This document shows positions 45,940 through 57,500 of a stretch of 64,000 nt of DNA, one piece after another. How positions within the stretch are numbered: the stretch's first letter is position 1; each line of letters begins with the position of its first letter. The notes under the pieces are model-generated. The model was not told the DNA's origin. It did not search any database and worked only from the letters and a program-made list of their open reading frames with translations. This DNA is from Protula sp. h YS-2021 (lineage: Eukaryota > Annelida > Polychaeta > Sabellida > Serpulidae): NCBI GenBank assembly GCA_949752745.1, contig OX457027.1, positions 59,918,859-59,982,858 on the forward strand. Reading direction: 5' to 3'. The position numbers and the translations under genes are program-made.

Positions 45940-47690
45940 ATACTGATACAGGTTGCCTTCTTTTTAAAATTGCATAATTTTACTAGGTTTTACTTCATCA
46001 AAGAGCTGTCTCAAATAGTCAACTCTGAAATGACGTGAGCGGGCGTCTTGGAAATCGGTACAGTCTATTAAATTCGGTTTCACTGCGTAAGGTTCCTGAC
46101 AGCCGACACAGTCTGGTGCCAGCTCGCCTCTTAAAAGATGCTTATGACTCACATATATATGTTACAGGGAATCTGTGTTATTAGGGATTTCATGAAATCC
46201 CTAGGGAATTCATGTAATGAATAAGCTTATGTTGATTGTAACACTATTTTGAAAAATTATTATCCGCCGGGAACCGGACGGATATAGTTTTCATTCTGTC
46301 CGTCTGTCTGTCCGTCCGTCTGTCTGTCCGTCCGTCTGTCCGTCTGTCCGTCTGTGCAATTTCAGTCTCACGCGCCTACAGCCCGTATTAGTGGGTGGAT
46401 TGATTTCAGATTTTACCCAGGGGTGCTCCTAAGCATCCCGCAGTGCAGTGACCAGGATTCGACGGGATCGGAGCAAAATTGCCAAAATGGCAAAACTTTA
46501 AAAAATTGCAGAAACTGAATAAGGACTTTGCATGACACACATCAGTCTCACGCGCCTACAGCCCGCATTAGTGGGTGGATTGATTTAAGATTTTACCCAT
46601 GGCTGCTCCTAAGCATCCCGCAGTGCAGTGACCAGGATTCGACCGGATCCGAGCAAAATTGTCAAAATGAAAAAACTTTAAAATTTGAAGAAACTGAATT
46701 AGGAATGAGCTTTACACATATCGGTCTCACGCGCCTACAGCCCGCATTAGAGGTTGGATTGATTTAAGATTTTACCAAGGGCTGCTCCTAAGCAGAACCG
46801 GACGGGTATAGTTTTCATTCTGTCCGTCTGTCTGTCCGTCCGTCCGTCCGTCCGTCTGTCCGTCCGTCCGTCTGTCCGTCTGTCCGTCTGTGCAATTTCA
46901 GTCTCACGCGCCTACAGCCCGCATTAGTGGGTGGATTGATTTCAGATTTCACAGGAATATCATAATCAGGTATACAATTTGCGCGAACCCGGCGGATTCA
47001 TGCTTCTCGAGCATCTAGTTCATTCAGAAAGGCTGTTTAGCGGTTCTTCAGAACTGTGTATCCCTTTTCACATCGAAAAGAATTGGAATTTATAACATTA
47101 CCATCCAAAATAACAAAATTTGGCGTGAAATGTGACATAAGTTACGTAAGATAAAAAATACCGCTAAATTCAGGTACTGAAGTATCTCATGAATGATAGT
47201 TTGGCAATCGAGTGCTTTGAGTATATTAATTCAAAATCTACTATTAATTTCGGTAAAATACTACATTGCAAACATGAAAATTCTCAATAAAAACATCAAA
47301 AAAATTGATTGAGCAAGTTATTACACGAATCCACTAGGGATTTCATGAAATCCCTTATTTCACAGATTCCCTGTAACATATATGTCCTATTCTCGCTCTG
47401 TGTATACCCATATCATCCGAACATCACTTAAAGAAGGCGGTTTATTCCAACAATAGGATTAATTTCATACAGCTTGTTACTCCTTTGTCTGGCCCAATGT
47501 CGTTGCCAAAATCCTTTGTGTATCTTGAGATCTTTATTTGAAGTCTGAGTACAGGATAATGAAATCGGAACAGTTCTTGTTTAGCGCCTCCTTGGACGCT
47601 CTGTCAGCTATCCCGTTGTCGCGAATACCTACATGACATGGAACCCAACAAAAAACTAGACCGTTTTCGCTACCCAGTAGCGAAAATTAC
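45940..47690 (-). pseudogene. LINE ORF2 C-terminus with RNase H, interrupted by a TIR element
   Basis: On the minus strand, 47690-47390 encodes an RNase H end (HVGIRDNGIADRASKEAL) and the following segment. After the insertion at about 46160-47390, coding resumes at 46152-45964 with HKHLLRGELAPDCVGCQEP and DCTDFQDARSRHF, the zinc-binding C-terminal region of RNase H-bearing LINEs. Frameshifts are present. No RT core was found; the sequence upstream of 47690 is a Helitron-like end. Confidence 0.68.
46162..47385. mobile_element. TIR element with AGGGATTTCATGAAATCCCT palindrome and tandem core
   Basis: About 1.22 kb. Both ends read ATATGTTACAGGGAATCTGTG inward, then within a few bases AGGGATTTCATGAAATCCCT, itself a perfect palindrome. 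The core has TCCGTCTG microsatellites (46300-46352, 46826-46892) and a tandem repeat of about 180 bp starting CAGTCTCACGCGCC (46363, 46543, 46722, partial at 46899). It splits the LINE fragment. Confidence 0.72.
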
Positions 47691-48180
47691 ACTTGGGGGT
47701 CACAAAAAATACGATTCTGAACTCTTAACGTCTTACACATCGTCTTTTAGGCCCAAAGGGTGGAAAATAAGCTAAAATCGAAATTTATAACCGGTTTCGA
47801 GATAATGGCCCACTTCCGGTTTCTGACTTTGATCATGGCCGAGGAGGTCAAGGTTACCGGGGTGCCTCTTACATATCGTCTTTTAGACCAGAAGGGTCGA
47901 AAATAAGCTCAAAATCGTTCTAGCTCTAACCGTTTTCAAGATAATGGTCACCTCCCTTTTAACTCTGACCATGTCCGAGGAGTTCAAGGTCACCGATATA
48001 CTTCTTACCTGTCGTCTTTTAGGTTCAAAGGGCTCAAAATCGCTCTATCTCTAACCGTTTTCGAGATAATTGCCGACTTCCGGTTTTTTACATTGACCAT
48101 GGCCGAGGATGTCAATCGTTCTCTAAGGTCATGGTTAAAAAAATACGGATTTTACAGTGAGCCAAATTGCATCACTCTTT
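47656..48180 (-). mobile_element. Helitron-like element end with phrase-satellite core
   Basis: On the minus strand it ends with hairpin TTTTCGCTACTGGGTAGCG..., AAAACGGT, CTAG (47656-47659) before T. The body is the same GGTCAAGGTC/CTTCCGG phrase array as at 24430-25100. The opposite boundary near 48180 is not certain. Confidence 0.5.
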
Positions 48181-49207
48181 AGCAATTAGGACAAACCCAA
48201 ATGCTGCAGCCAACTTAAACTTGCCCACATGCTGTGATGGCTTTTCATTCAGAGTTGGGCGATCAATACATCTGATATCATGCCAGTTTAAACTACTGCT
48301 CTCAGCTTCTTGTCTTATTCGCAAATTTGTTTTGTCGTTTTAATTGAAAAATTAAGCAAATTTAAATAAAATATAGGAGGATCAACTAGACATACTGAAG
48401 TTTATCATATCCAAATTTCATCTTTCTAGTCCTAACGACCTCTGACTAGTTCCAAACTAAAAAGAAAAAAAAAACGAAGAACACTGCCACACCTGCGGCT
48501 AAAATTTTCGTACAAATTCAATACACTAGGGGATTTTGGCAAATCCCCAAGTGTTATTACTTCATTACCATTCTTGATGGCGTCGTCGTGTTTTTCTAGA
48601 AGTTCTAGGATTAAAATGTCTCATTCTCAAATGCCTATAGTAGCGACAAATGATATAAAGCGAAAGTAAATTTGAAACTTCAAAATGCATCTAGTCCTAT
48701 AGGCACAGTTTAATAATGTTGAAACTGCACATGTATATTACCTATCATCTCAGATCTCGGTTTCAAGGAGAAATTGATCCATTAAGCATTAAAGCGATAA
48801 ACCGTGGGTGATGGTATTGAAAAGCTGTGTAACTGCAATACTTAAAGGATATTCGTGTGCGAAAAAAAAAAAAGAAAACAATAACACTAACAAACATATG
48901 AACAAAATAGATTATTCCATTTCCCTATTTGACAAATCAATTAAAATAGATCATGCTTAATTATATACTTCGAGTAAATGTCGTCGTAAACAATTTCCGC
49001 TGGATGTTGCTCAGCTGTCACTCGTCTAAGTGTTGAACATTCCAGTATGTAATACAACACACAATCATTTTGTATTTGACTGAGAAAGAATGACCAATCT
49101 GAATTAGGTATGAACTGTTGTATGTCGTGGAAGACTCCAAAGAAGAGAACATTATGAACTGCCAGTTCTAACTAGACTGGTCAGTGTTTTTTTTAAAACA
49201 AAAACGG

Positions 49208-49832
49208 ATATGTCTCCCCCGCCCCCAATCAGTCATGTGGAAAAAATTCCTTGCTTAAAAGTACAATATTGGCGAGCCCAAAAACTTAAAAAAAAAAACA
49301 TTTTTGCAGAAAATGAAGAAAAACTTCGCGGTAAAAAATTTGCACTGTATGTGGGTTTTTCTTGCCACGTTTCAGCCTAATCCAACAAACTGTTTCGGAG
49401 ATATCGCAACAATATGGCCCAAAAAAGTTAAAAATCAAAATTAAAAAATTCGCCAAAAAATACATTTTCAACGAAAATGAAAAAAAAATGGCAATATACA
49501 GTTGCGCTATATGTGTGTTCTGCTTGCGACGTGTGAACCTTATCAAACGAACTGTTTTGGAGAGATAGCCCGCCAAAGTGAAAAATGCACGAACCCCCCC
49601 TCCCCCCCCCCCCCGATGTTCAAAAATTTGCAAAAAATAGAATTTTTGAAGGAACGAAAAAGAAATAAACGGGTATCATCTAGAAATGTACTCCAATATG
49701 TATGTATGTTTTGAGAAAAATCAACTCATTAATTTCATAAGAACTCACTGCGGACAGACGGACGGACGAGCGGAAGGACAGACGGAGGGACACACCAAAT
49801 ACTATATATGTCTCCCTTAGGGGGAGACATAT
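49208..49832. mobile_element. TIR element with ATATGTCTCCCCC ends
   Basis: 625 bp bounded by ATATGTCTCCCCC (49208) and GGGGGAGACATAT (49832). A CGGACGGACGAGCGGA-type stretch lies near the right end, and there is an additional small TCTCCCTTAGGGGGAGA hairpin. C-runs at 49595-49614. No transposase. Confidence 0.65.
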
Positions 49833-50439
49833 AATTAAAGAATGCGATTACAATATCTGGTTGTACAATGAAATGATGCATTTCACACTTTCACAGTGAC
49901 AAATGAGTTGAAGCATGACTTGTCTGGAAAGGTGCAGGAACGTTGTGCGCGGGCAAAGACGAGCGATGAAAAAATCCACCCCGTTTGGCAGCTCCAGAGA
50001 AACCCCCCCCTCCCCCACCCCCCAAGTTTTTTGCCATACTCGGATGAAACACTCCTTCATAAAAGCATGCAATCTACACAGAGATCAATCCTCCCCTATT
50101 GAACTTAATTTATTTTAGAAATTATTTGCGCATTAAATATTGTTTGTTATTTAATGAAGTACTTCTGATAAATTTAGCTAAGTTGTGGCCCACTATGTGT
50201 ACTCTTGTTACATCCAGATTACAGTGAGGTTTTGTTAATCACTAATCAGTCACAGCTTATCCCCCATGTTTTCCAGCCTATTCAGCCTGACAACAAACAA
50301 TGAATGAAGCCCTTATTAACCTCCCCCCCCTCCACTCCAGCCTCCCAGTCGTCACTTCAAAGACTATGTTTCTGGCGATCCCCGGTCGTCTTTAAAATAA
50401 GATGTCATACGCGTGGAACTAAAGAATGCGATTTTCACA

Positions 50440-52870
50440 TTTCTTGGACAATTATTGATATCTAGAAATAATTCTTGATCTCAAAAAATGATTTTTTACA
50501 TCAAGAATTAATGTTTGCTATCTATATGGAAAGCCATTTTAATATTTAATGCCAATTTTTGATATCATATTTTATTTAAAATATCAATAAATCAAAGTAC
50601 GTCTCATTAATTTATATTTTGCTATCAGTAATTCAATTTTAGATAGCAAAACTTTATTTTTGAGATCACAAAATCAATTTTATATGGAATGCCGTTTAAA
50701 CATTTAATGCTCATTTTGATATCAAAATATAATTAAAAATATCAATAAATCAATGTAGATCTCAATAATTTATATTTTGTTATCAATAATTAAATTTTAG
50801 ATGGCAAAATTTTATTTTTGAGATAAAAAAAATCAATTTTACAAACTTAAAAAATCTTAAGGGAGACACAAATTTGCATAAAATATATCGAATCGTCAAT
50901 TAAACTTTGGAGATGAAAACTTGAATTATTGAGATCAACAATAACAGCACAATTTTTTATCTCAAGAATTGTTTCTTTTTTGTACAGTAAAAAAATTAAG
51001 AAAGATTCTGTACACAAGGACCAGTCATCATTTACTTACAGATGTGTGTTTCTGAATTTTTCATTTAAAAAAATAGACTGATATTTTGATGTCAAAAATC
51101 AATTTTTGAGATCAAAGAATCATTTGCAGATATCAAAATACAAATTAAAGAATTATCATTCTAAATAGTGATATCTGAAATAAATTTTCGATATTAATAA
51201 AAGGAAAAAAAATTATTGAGCTCAAAACTGATATTTTGCTCTCAAATATTTCATTTTTGATATCAAGAATTGAATTTTTGATCAAAAAAAAAAAATTTTA
51301 AATATCATAAAATCATTTTGATATCAATAAATATTTCGTGATATCTCTAAATATTTATTGACATCAAATTTTTTTTCAGATTAGGAATGCATTTAGAGAT
51401 ATCAAAAATACAATTAAAGATAGCAAAAATTAATTCTTGATATCAAAATATAGAATTTTTAAGATCAAAAATTAATTCTTTATATCAATAATTCCCTAAT
51501 AAATGTGAAAATGGCATTCTATAATTTTACAAGTCTGAAAAAATTTTATTTGAGACACACATTTATATAAAATTTAACGTATGAAATGCCGTTTTAACAT
51601 TTAATACTTGAAATGAATTAGATCTCAATAATTTATATTTTGCTAACAATAATTGAATTTTAGAAGGCAAAAATTTATTTTTGAGATCAAAATCAAATTT
51701 ACAATTTTAAAATGTTAAGAGAGACACACATTTACATAAAATTTAACGAATCGTCAATTAAATTTTGTAGATGAAAACTTGAATTATTGAGATCAATAAT
51801 AACAACACAATTTTTGATATCCAGAATTGCTTCTTTTTTATACAGTAAAAATTTAAAGAAAGATTCTGTATACTAGGACCAGTCATTTTTAATTTACAGA
51901 TGTGTACTTCTGAATTTTTTATTTAAAAAAATAGACTGATATCAAAAATCAATTGATATCAAAAATCAATTTTAAAGATCAAAAAATCATTTTCATATTT
52001 CAAAATACAAATTAAAAAAGTCTCCTTCTGAAATAACGATATCTGGAATAAATTCTTCATATCAATAAAGGAAAATGAAATACTGAACTCAAAATGGATA
52101 TTTTGCTCTCAAATGTTTCATTTTCCCTATTATGAATTGAATTTTTTATCTAAAAACAATTTTAGATATCATTACATCATTTTTGATATCAATAAATATT
52201 TATTGCTATCTCTAAATATTTATTGATATCAAAAATTATTTTTTTAGATCAAGAATACATTTAGGGATATTAAAAATACAATTACAGATAGCAAAAATAA
52301 ATTTTTGATATCAAAATATGAATTTTTTAAGCTCAAAATTAATTTTTGATATCAAAAAATCAATTTTTGAGATCAAAAATTAATTCTTGATATTAATAAT
52401 TCTCTAATAAATGTGAAAACGGCATTCCGTATTAACGAATCGTTAATTAAATTTAGAGATGAAAAAATAAATATCATTAATAACAACACAATTTTTGAGC
52501 TCAAGAATTGCTTCTTTTTTGCAAAGTAAAAATTTTTAGAAAGATTCTGTATGTATATTTTAGATAAAAAAATCATTTGCAGATATTAAAATGTGAATTA
52601 AAAAGTGTCATTTTGAAATGACGTTATCAAAAATAAATTTTTGGTATCACTGAAATATACATTATTGAACTCGAAACTGAGATTTTGCCATCAAATATTT
52701 CAATTCTGCCATCAAGAATGAAATTGTTTATCTCTAAAAATCAATTTTAGATATCATTAAATCATTTTTGATATCTCTAAATAATTTTAAATATCTCAAA
52801 ATATTTATTGATATCAGAAATTATTTTTTAGATAAAAATGCATTTAAAAATATCAAAAATACAATTTTTA
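50440..52870. repeat. AT-rich array of GATATC/GAGATC palindromic phrases
   Basis: About 2.4 kb built from short palindromes such as TTTTTGATATCAAAAA, AATTTTTGAGATCAAAAATT and AATTCTTGATATCAATAATT at spacings of about 20-30 bp. There is a higher-order repeat of about 0.9-1 kb: 50690-51540 resembles 51575-52435. Edges carry TATGGAATGCCRTTTT...ACATTTA motifs in direct and inverted orientation (50687, 51575, 51490, 52432). The collinear position in cassette A has only about 0.2 kb, so the array arose or was inserted in cassette B after duplication, or was lost from A. Confidence 0.7.
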
Positions 52871-54521
52871 CCACGCCAAGATTAATGCATCCCCCCTCAC
52901 CATAGAATGACTGAGATTTAATGTTCCTGCGTTTTTGAAAGTTATCAAACCATCCATTAAGATGCCTTAAAATCAAGCGCTGACTGTATTGCGAATTCTT
53001 TAGCTTTCTTCTGCATCAGAGATCTCGAAGGGGTTGCGTTATGGCTCTTAAAATGGTCGTATCGCAAACCAATGGTTATGCGATGCATGCTTTCTGGCCC
53101 CGCTAAAAACAACCGCAAACGATGCATGCTCAGGTACATAAAGGCCAGGGTGTTATCCAGAGCATCCGATATATTAGGCTTCTTCATGCAGTAAGGCATG
53201 CATTTGGTAACACGCCGGATGTCCGGTGTTGGGACAAGTAAGTTGTCCGGTTTAATGAGGAACAAACATCGCAAATGGGGGACGGATATTTTGTACCAGT
53301 TACTAACCTAAAAATCAAGACTTTTCCTGTTTTTGCTTTTACAAAGAGTCTGTTAAACATTCAACTCAAGCAAACTTAAAGACTAATGTCGGAATATTGG
53401 GTAATTGTTTTCGACCATGTTGATTGCAATTCACATGTTTTCACTCGGTGTAATTGACAGGTCGTTTCAAATAATTAAACAAAAATATTCTGTGACTGGA
53501 TGAAATGATTACATCATAGATTTATTGGAAAATAGAGCGGTTGCAACTCTTTGCCATTCGGTCAAAGTTGTGGGACAGAACAACGCAGGTAGGGAGGGGC
53601 ATATTGCCTTGATTATCAACAATTGCCAATTAAGCAAGTAAATCACATGATTTAAGCATAACCTGAGCAATCCAAGTACCTTGCTAACCCGCACGAAGTA
53701 TGCTATCCAACGCTGTCAGGATTAACAAGGTTTTACTGTAATTACAAAAGATATATGGAACACCTTTAATTACCTTTATGTCGAGAAAAAAGACGTGAAT
53801 ATTTCTACCACATGCAGAACGTAATAAAAAAAAGTTGCACTAATTAAACTAACAAAACATTTTGATGAAAACGAATAATAACAAACAGAGATATTACATT
53901 CTTTCTTAAAAGTTTAAGTTTTACCAAATAAGCTAAAAGTATTATTACTGATATATTGCTTTCGAACCTTAAAAGAAATTCAGCGATCACTATTAATTAC
54001 AGTTTCATAAACAACATTTTCACTTATTACAGAGCAGTGTCAAACAAAATTAAACACATTGAAAATATAGCAAAATATTTACAATTATTTGTTTAAGTAT
54101 TACAGCTATCGTGATGTTTTATTAAAATTTTGCGAAGCGTAGGACGATGTTGAACTGTTAACGCCTTTTATAATAACTACTTAATCGCACTTGTATTTCC
54201 ACACTGTGTCTGCAGTTTTCTAATTTTCATAAAAAATAGTGTCTTTTTTATTATTTTTGAGTAGATATAACTATTACAGTATATGATTTAATGCATGTTA
54301 GATATTTCAAATTATTCTGTTTAATGTTCTTTCTTTCTTTTTTTTTTTTTCAAAACACTAGAAAATGTCCTTAATTGTCGGGCGAAACGAATTGATGTGT
54401 TTATAACTTCATGGCAGCGAATAAAAACACGGCCTGAAATCATCAGAGGTAATTCATGTATTAATTGTAAAAAAAATGAGCAGGTTCTATATCATAGTCA
54501 ATGCTGCAAGTGTAAGATTCT

Positions 54522-57500
54522 TCAAAACAGCAACTTTCCCACTGCTACTGCAAATATTATGACCATGGAAACGCGCATTGCTCCACTTCCATTGCACCTG
54601 CTACTGTCACAAACGCACCGATCTGCAAAAGAATAATGTTAAGGTTAGTATAATGTCTCAGGGCTTATAATTAAATCACATTATTTTTCTGTCAAAATGG
54701 TTACAGTAGTAGCGAAATTTGTTATCACTATGTTTTATTGATATCAATTGCAATTAAAAATAACAAGGAAAGAGGCGTCGGATATCGCATCCTTTGCGAC
54801 AGATATAACTTGGAAGAGAAACGAAAGAGGGGGTATGATCCTGGTTGAGGGGGGGGGGGGGGGTGGTCCCGGGCGTTTGGTCTTACACTCGAAGCAAAAA
54901 CATGAAAAGACGTCAGCAAGCTTATAAAAAAAAAACCACTCAACAACAATTGAAGACGCACTCTGTAACTTACTTACTTACTCACTTCATATTCTTTGCT
55001 TTCTTCCCCATGGAACGCATCTGTTAGGGTACTACTCGTAAATTTGGATATTTCTATGATTTTCAACAATTATGCAGGGGGGAATCAAGGTGTTGTAAAT
55101 TTGGGTTTTGTTTATTTATATAAGATAAATGTGTGCTTAGAATGAAAGAAAACGACACAAAAATTAACTGGGCAGTATATTTCGAAAAAAATTAAACGCT
55201 TATCGCAGAAGAGTAATAAAGGCATATAACGAATGGATGAGAAATAGAAGACTACCTTGGCAAACAATATTATTTTAGTTAAAAATAATAATCTTACAGC
55301 TATGTAAATTTGTTACATTACATTCATCACTCATTATTACCGGTTCCAAATCGATTAGAATTCTGTATCGATGTGATACCGGCAGGGCATCTGTGAAAGA
55401 CTGAAGCGAACCGTTATGTTTGTCAGTTCGGTATTCTTGCAGTACTTTCTTTTTGGCACACTGGAATTTGGTATGGGTAGTCTGCCAAATATGGCTAAAT
55501 CTCTGCACTTTTAAATTTTCGAGGGGCCATTTTTTCAGAATATTTACACACGTATTTCTCTATACACAGCTGTTTGGCTTATGTAAATAAGCACACATGT
55601 AAAGGACAGTGTGGCTGTTGGCAGATGCAAATGTTGCCGCAGACCTTACGCAGACCTTACGCAGGCCTTACGCAGACCTTACGCCGGCCTTACGCAGGCC
55701 TTACGCAGACCTTACGCAGGCCTTACGCAGGCCTTACGCACACCTTACGCAGGCCTTACGCAGACCTTACGCAGACCTTACGCGTGGCATTTCTTGACAA
55801 AAAAATCCATTTTTTTTGTTTTGCTTCGCGTTTTGACGATAAAAGGCAAAAACAAAAAGCGAGGAGCACAGCTTCTGGTCAAATACTACATATGTCAAAG
55901 GATTAGTACAGACAAAATGAGGGACCAGTAAAGAGAAATAAGGTCCGAAATAAATACTCTTTACAAGTCTTTGGCCCTAACCGTCCCGTGACAAGGTTAT
56001 GGCTAAAAAAAAGAGAGAGAGAAAAGAAATCATACGGACACACCTTACCAAATCGTACGAATCAATAAGCTATTGGGATTCAAAATCCCCAAAAGTAATA
56101 AGTAAATACAGAAGAAAACGTGCGTGCACATTCATACGAAAAATGCGATCACTTACCGACGCCATGAGAGCTCTCGCATTCGTCAACCTTGATGTCGAGG
56201 CTCTTGAAAAGAGAGTCACTCATACAATTGCGTGTTCCCTTTTTCCCCTTGTCTGATAAATATAAAAGAAATACATACAGTACACAAGTACAGAAATAAA
56301 ACAGTATCCATCTCATGGTATTTAATTGCGCAATTGTAAGAAGTTCTGTACGAATCCGTAACTTTTAGGCCAACGATATTCTGGATATCGTTCTGAAAGC
56401 CCTTCCAGAATGCATATCCAGGACGAGTTGTTGTGAGGGGGTGTAAAGGAGTATTTTTGTTCCTGTAATAGATTAGACTGGCGTATAATTATATATTATA
56501 TAGCATTAGCATAGGAACCGGGAGTTTCCGAAAAGAAGCCCTGGGCTTCTAAACGGAAATTCGACATTTTGACGGTTCTCATATTGAAACCAAATAGAAG
56601 CCCGGTGGCTTCTATTCGGAAACAGTTTCCAAATGGAAGCCCTGGGGCTTCTATTATTATTTCGGCCATTCGTTCAATAAAAACAAGAAAAACAAACAGT
56701 TTTCAAACCAGGCTTTTATTGAGGCTCTCAAAGCTGCTGAAATGCGAATCGGTACAGCCAGCCATGATGTATCAAAGCAAGTAGAAATAGTGATGCCAAT
56801 AGCGAAAATCCCACCCTATTTGAAGGCATTTTTTACATGAAAGTTGGCGGTGGAGTAAACAAATAAAAATTCCATTTTTTTTAATCTCTAAGGCCTTATT
56901 CGTGACATCACCAAGCAAAAAGCTGGCAACATCGCGAGTACCTTCCACTCCGGAGTGCAGGCGCGAGTAGGGGGGTTGTATTGTGTTGACAAAAAGGGGA
57001 GGATTAGGGGTTGTTTGTGCACTCAAGGGGATTGAGTGTAGCAGTAGCGCAAGTAAATATTCAGTAGCACTGAAGATGTCAAGTGGGGGTTTAATTTTGG
57101 AAAAGATTTTTACTGTGGCCACTTTCAAACCAAACAGAAGCCCCGGGGCTTCTATATGGAGGGGGGCGGCTTCTTTTCGGAAACCCCCGGTAATTCTTAT
57201 TCAAATATGCGTAGTATATATTATTTTTGTAGAATCTCGTGTTTTATTGATATTAATACCTGAGATGGAAACAATTTGATGAATATTTTTTTATAAATTC
57301 TTACAACAGAAAGGAACACAGATTTACATCACTTTTTATTTTACCATTATGAAAGTTCTGATGAATAACAGTTAAAGTAAGACAAAAGAAAAAACGGCGG
57401 AAGTCCTTGAGAGTAGTCAGGTATTTATGAAACTGTACAAAAAAAGAACATTCTGTAACTGCCTTGCTCAGTTGCTTCCACTAATTTAATATAGTGTGGG

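Noticed and set aside
50440..52870. Regularly spaced palindromic units suggesting a CRISPR array
   Set aside because: Units are AT-rich, variable and without unique spacers of constant length; no cas genes; the window is eukaryotic.
55574..55931. Three overlapping ORFs with an LRRPYADLTQ repeat
   Set aside because: They come from the 11-bp minisatellite, which reads the same in all frames; no start, splice or domain support.
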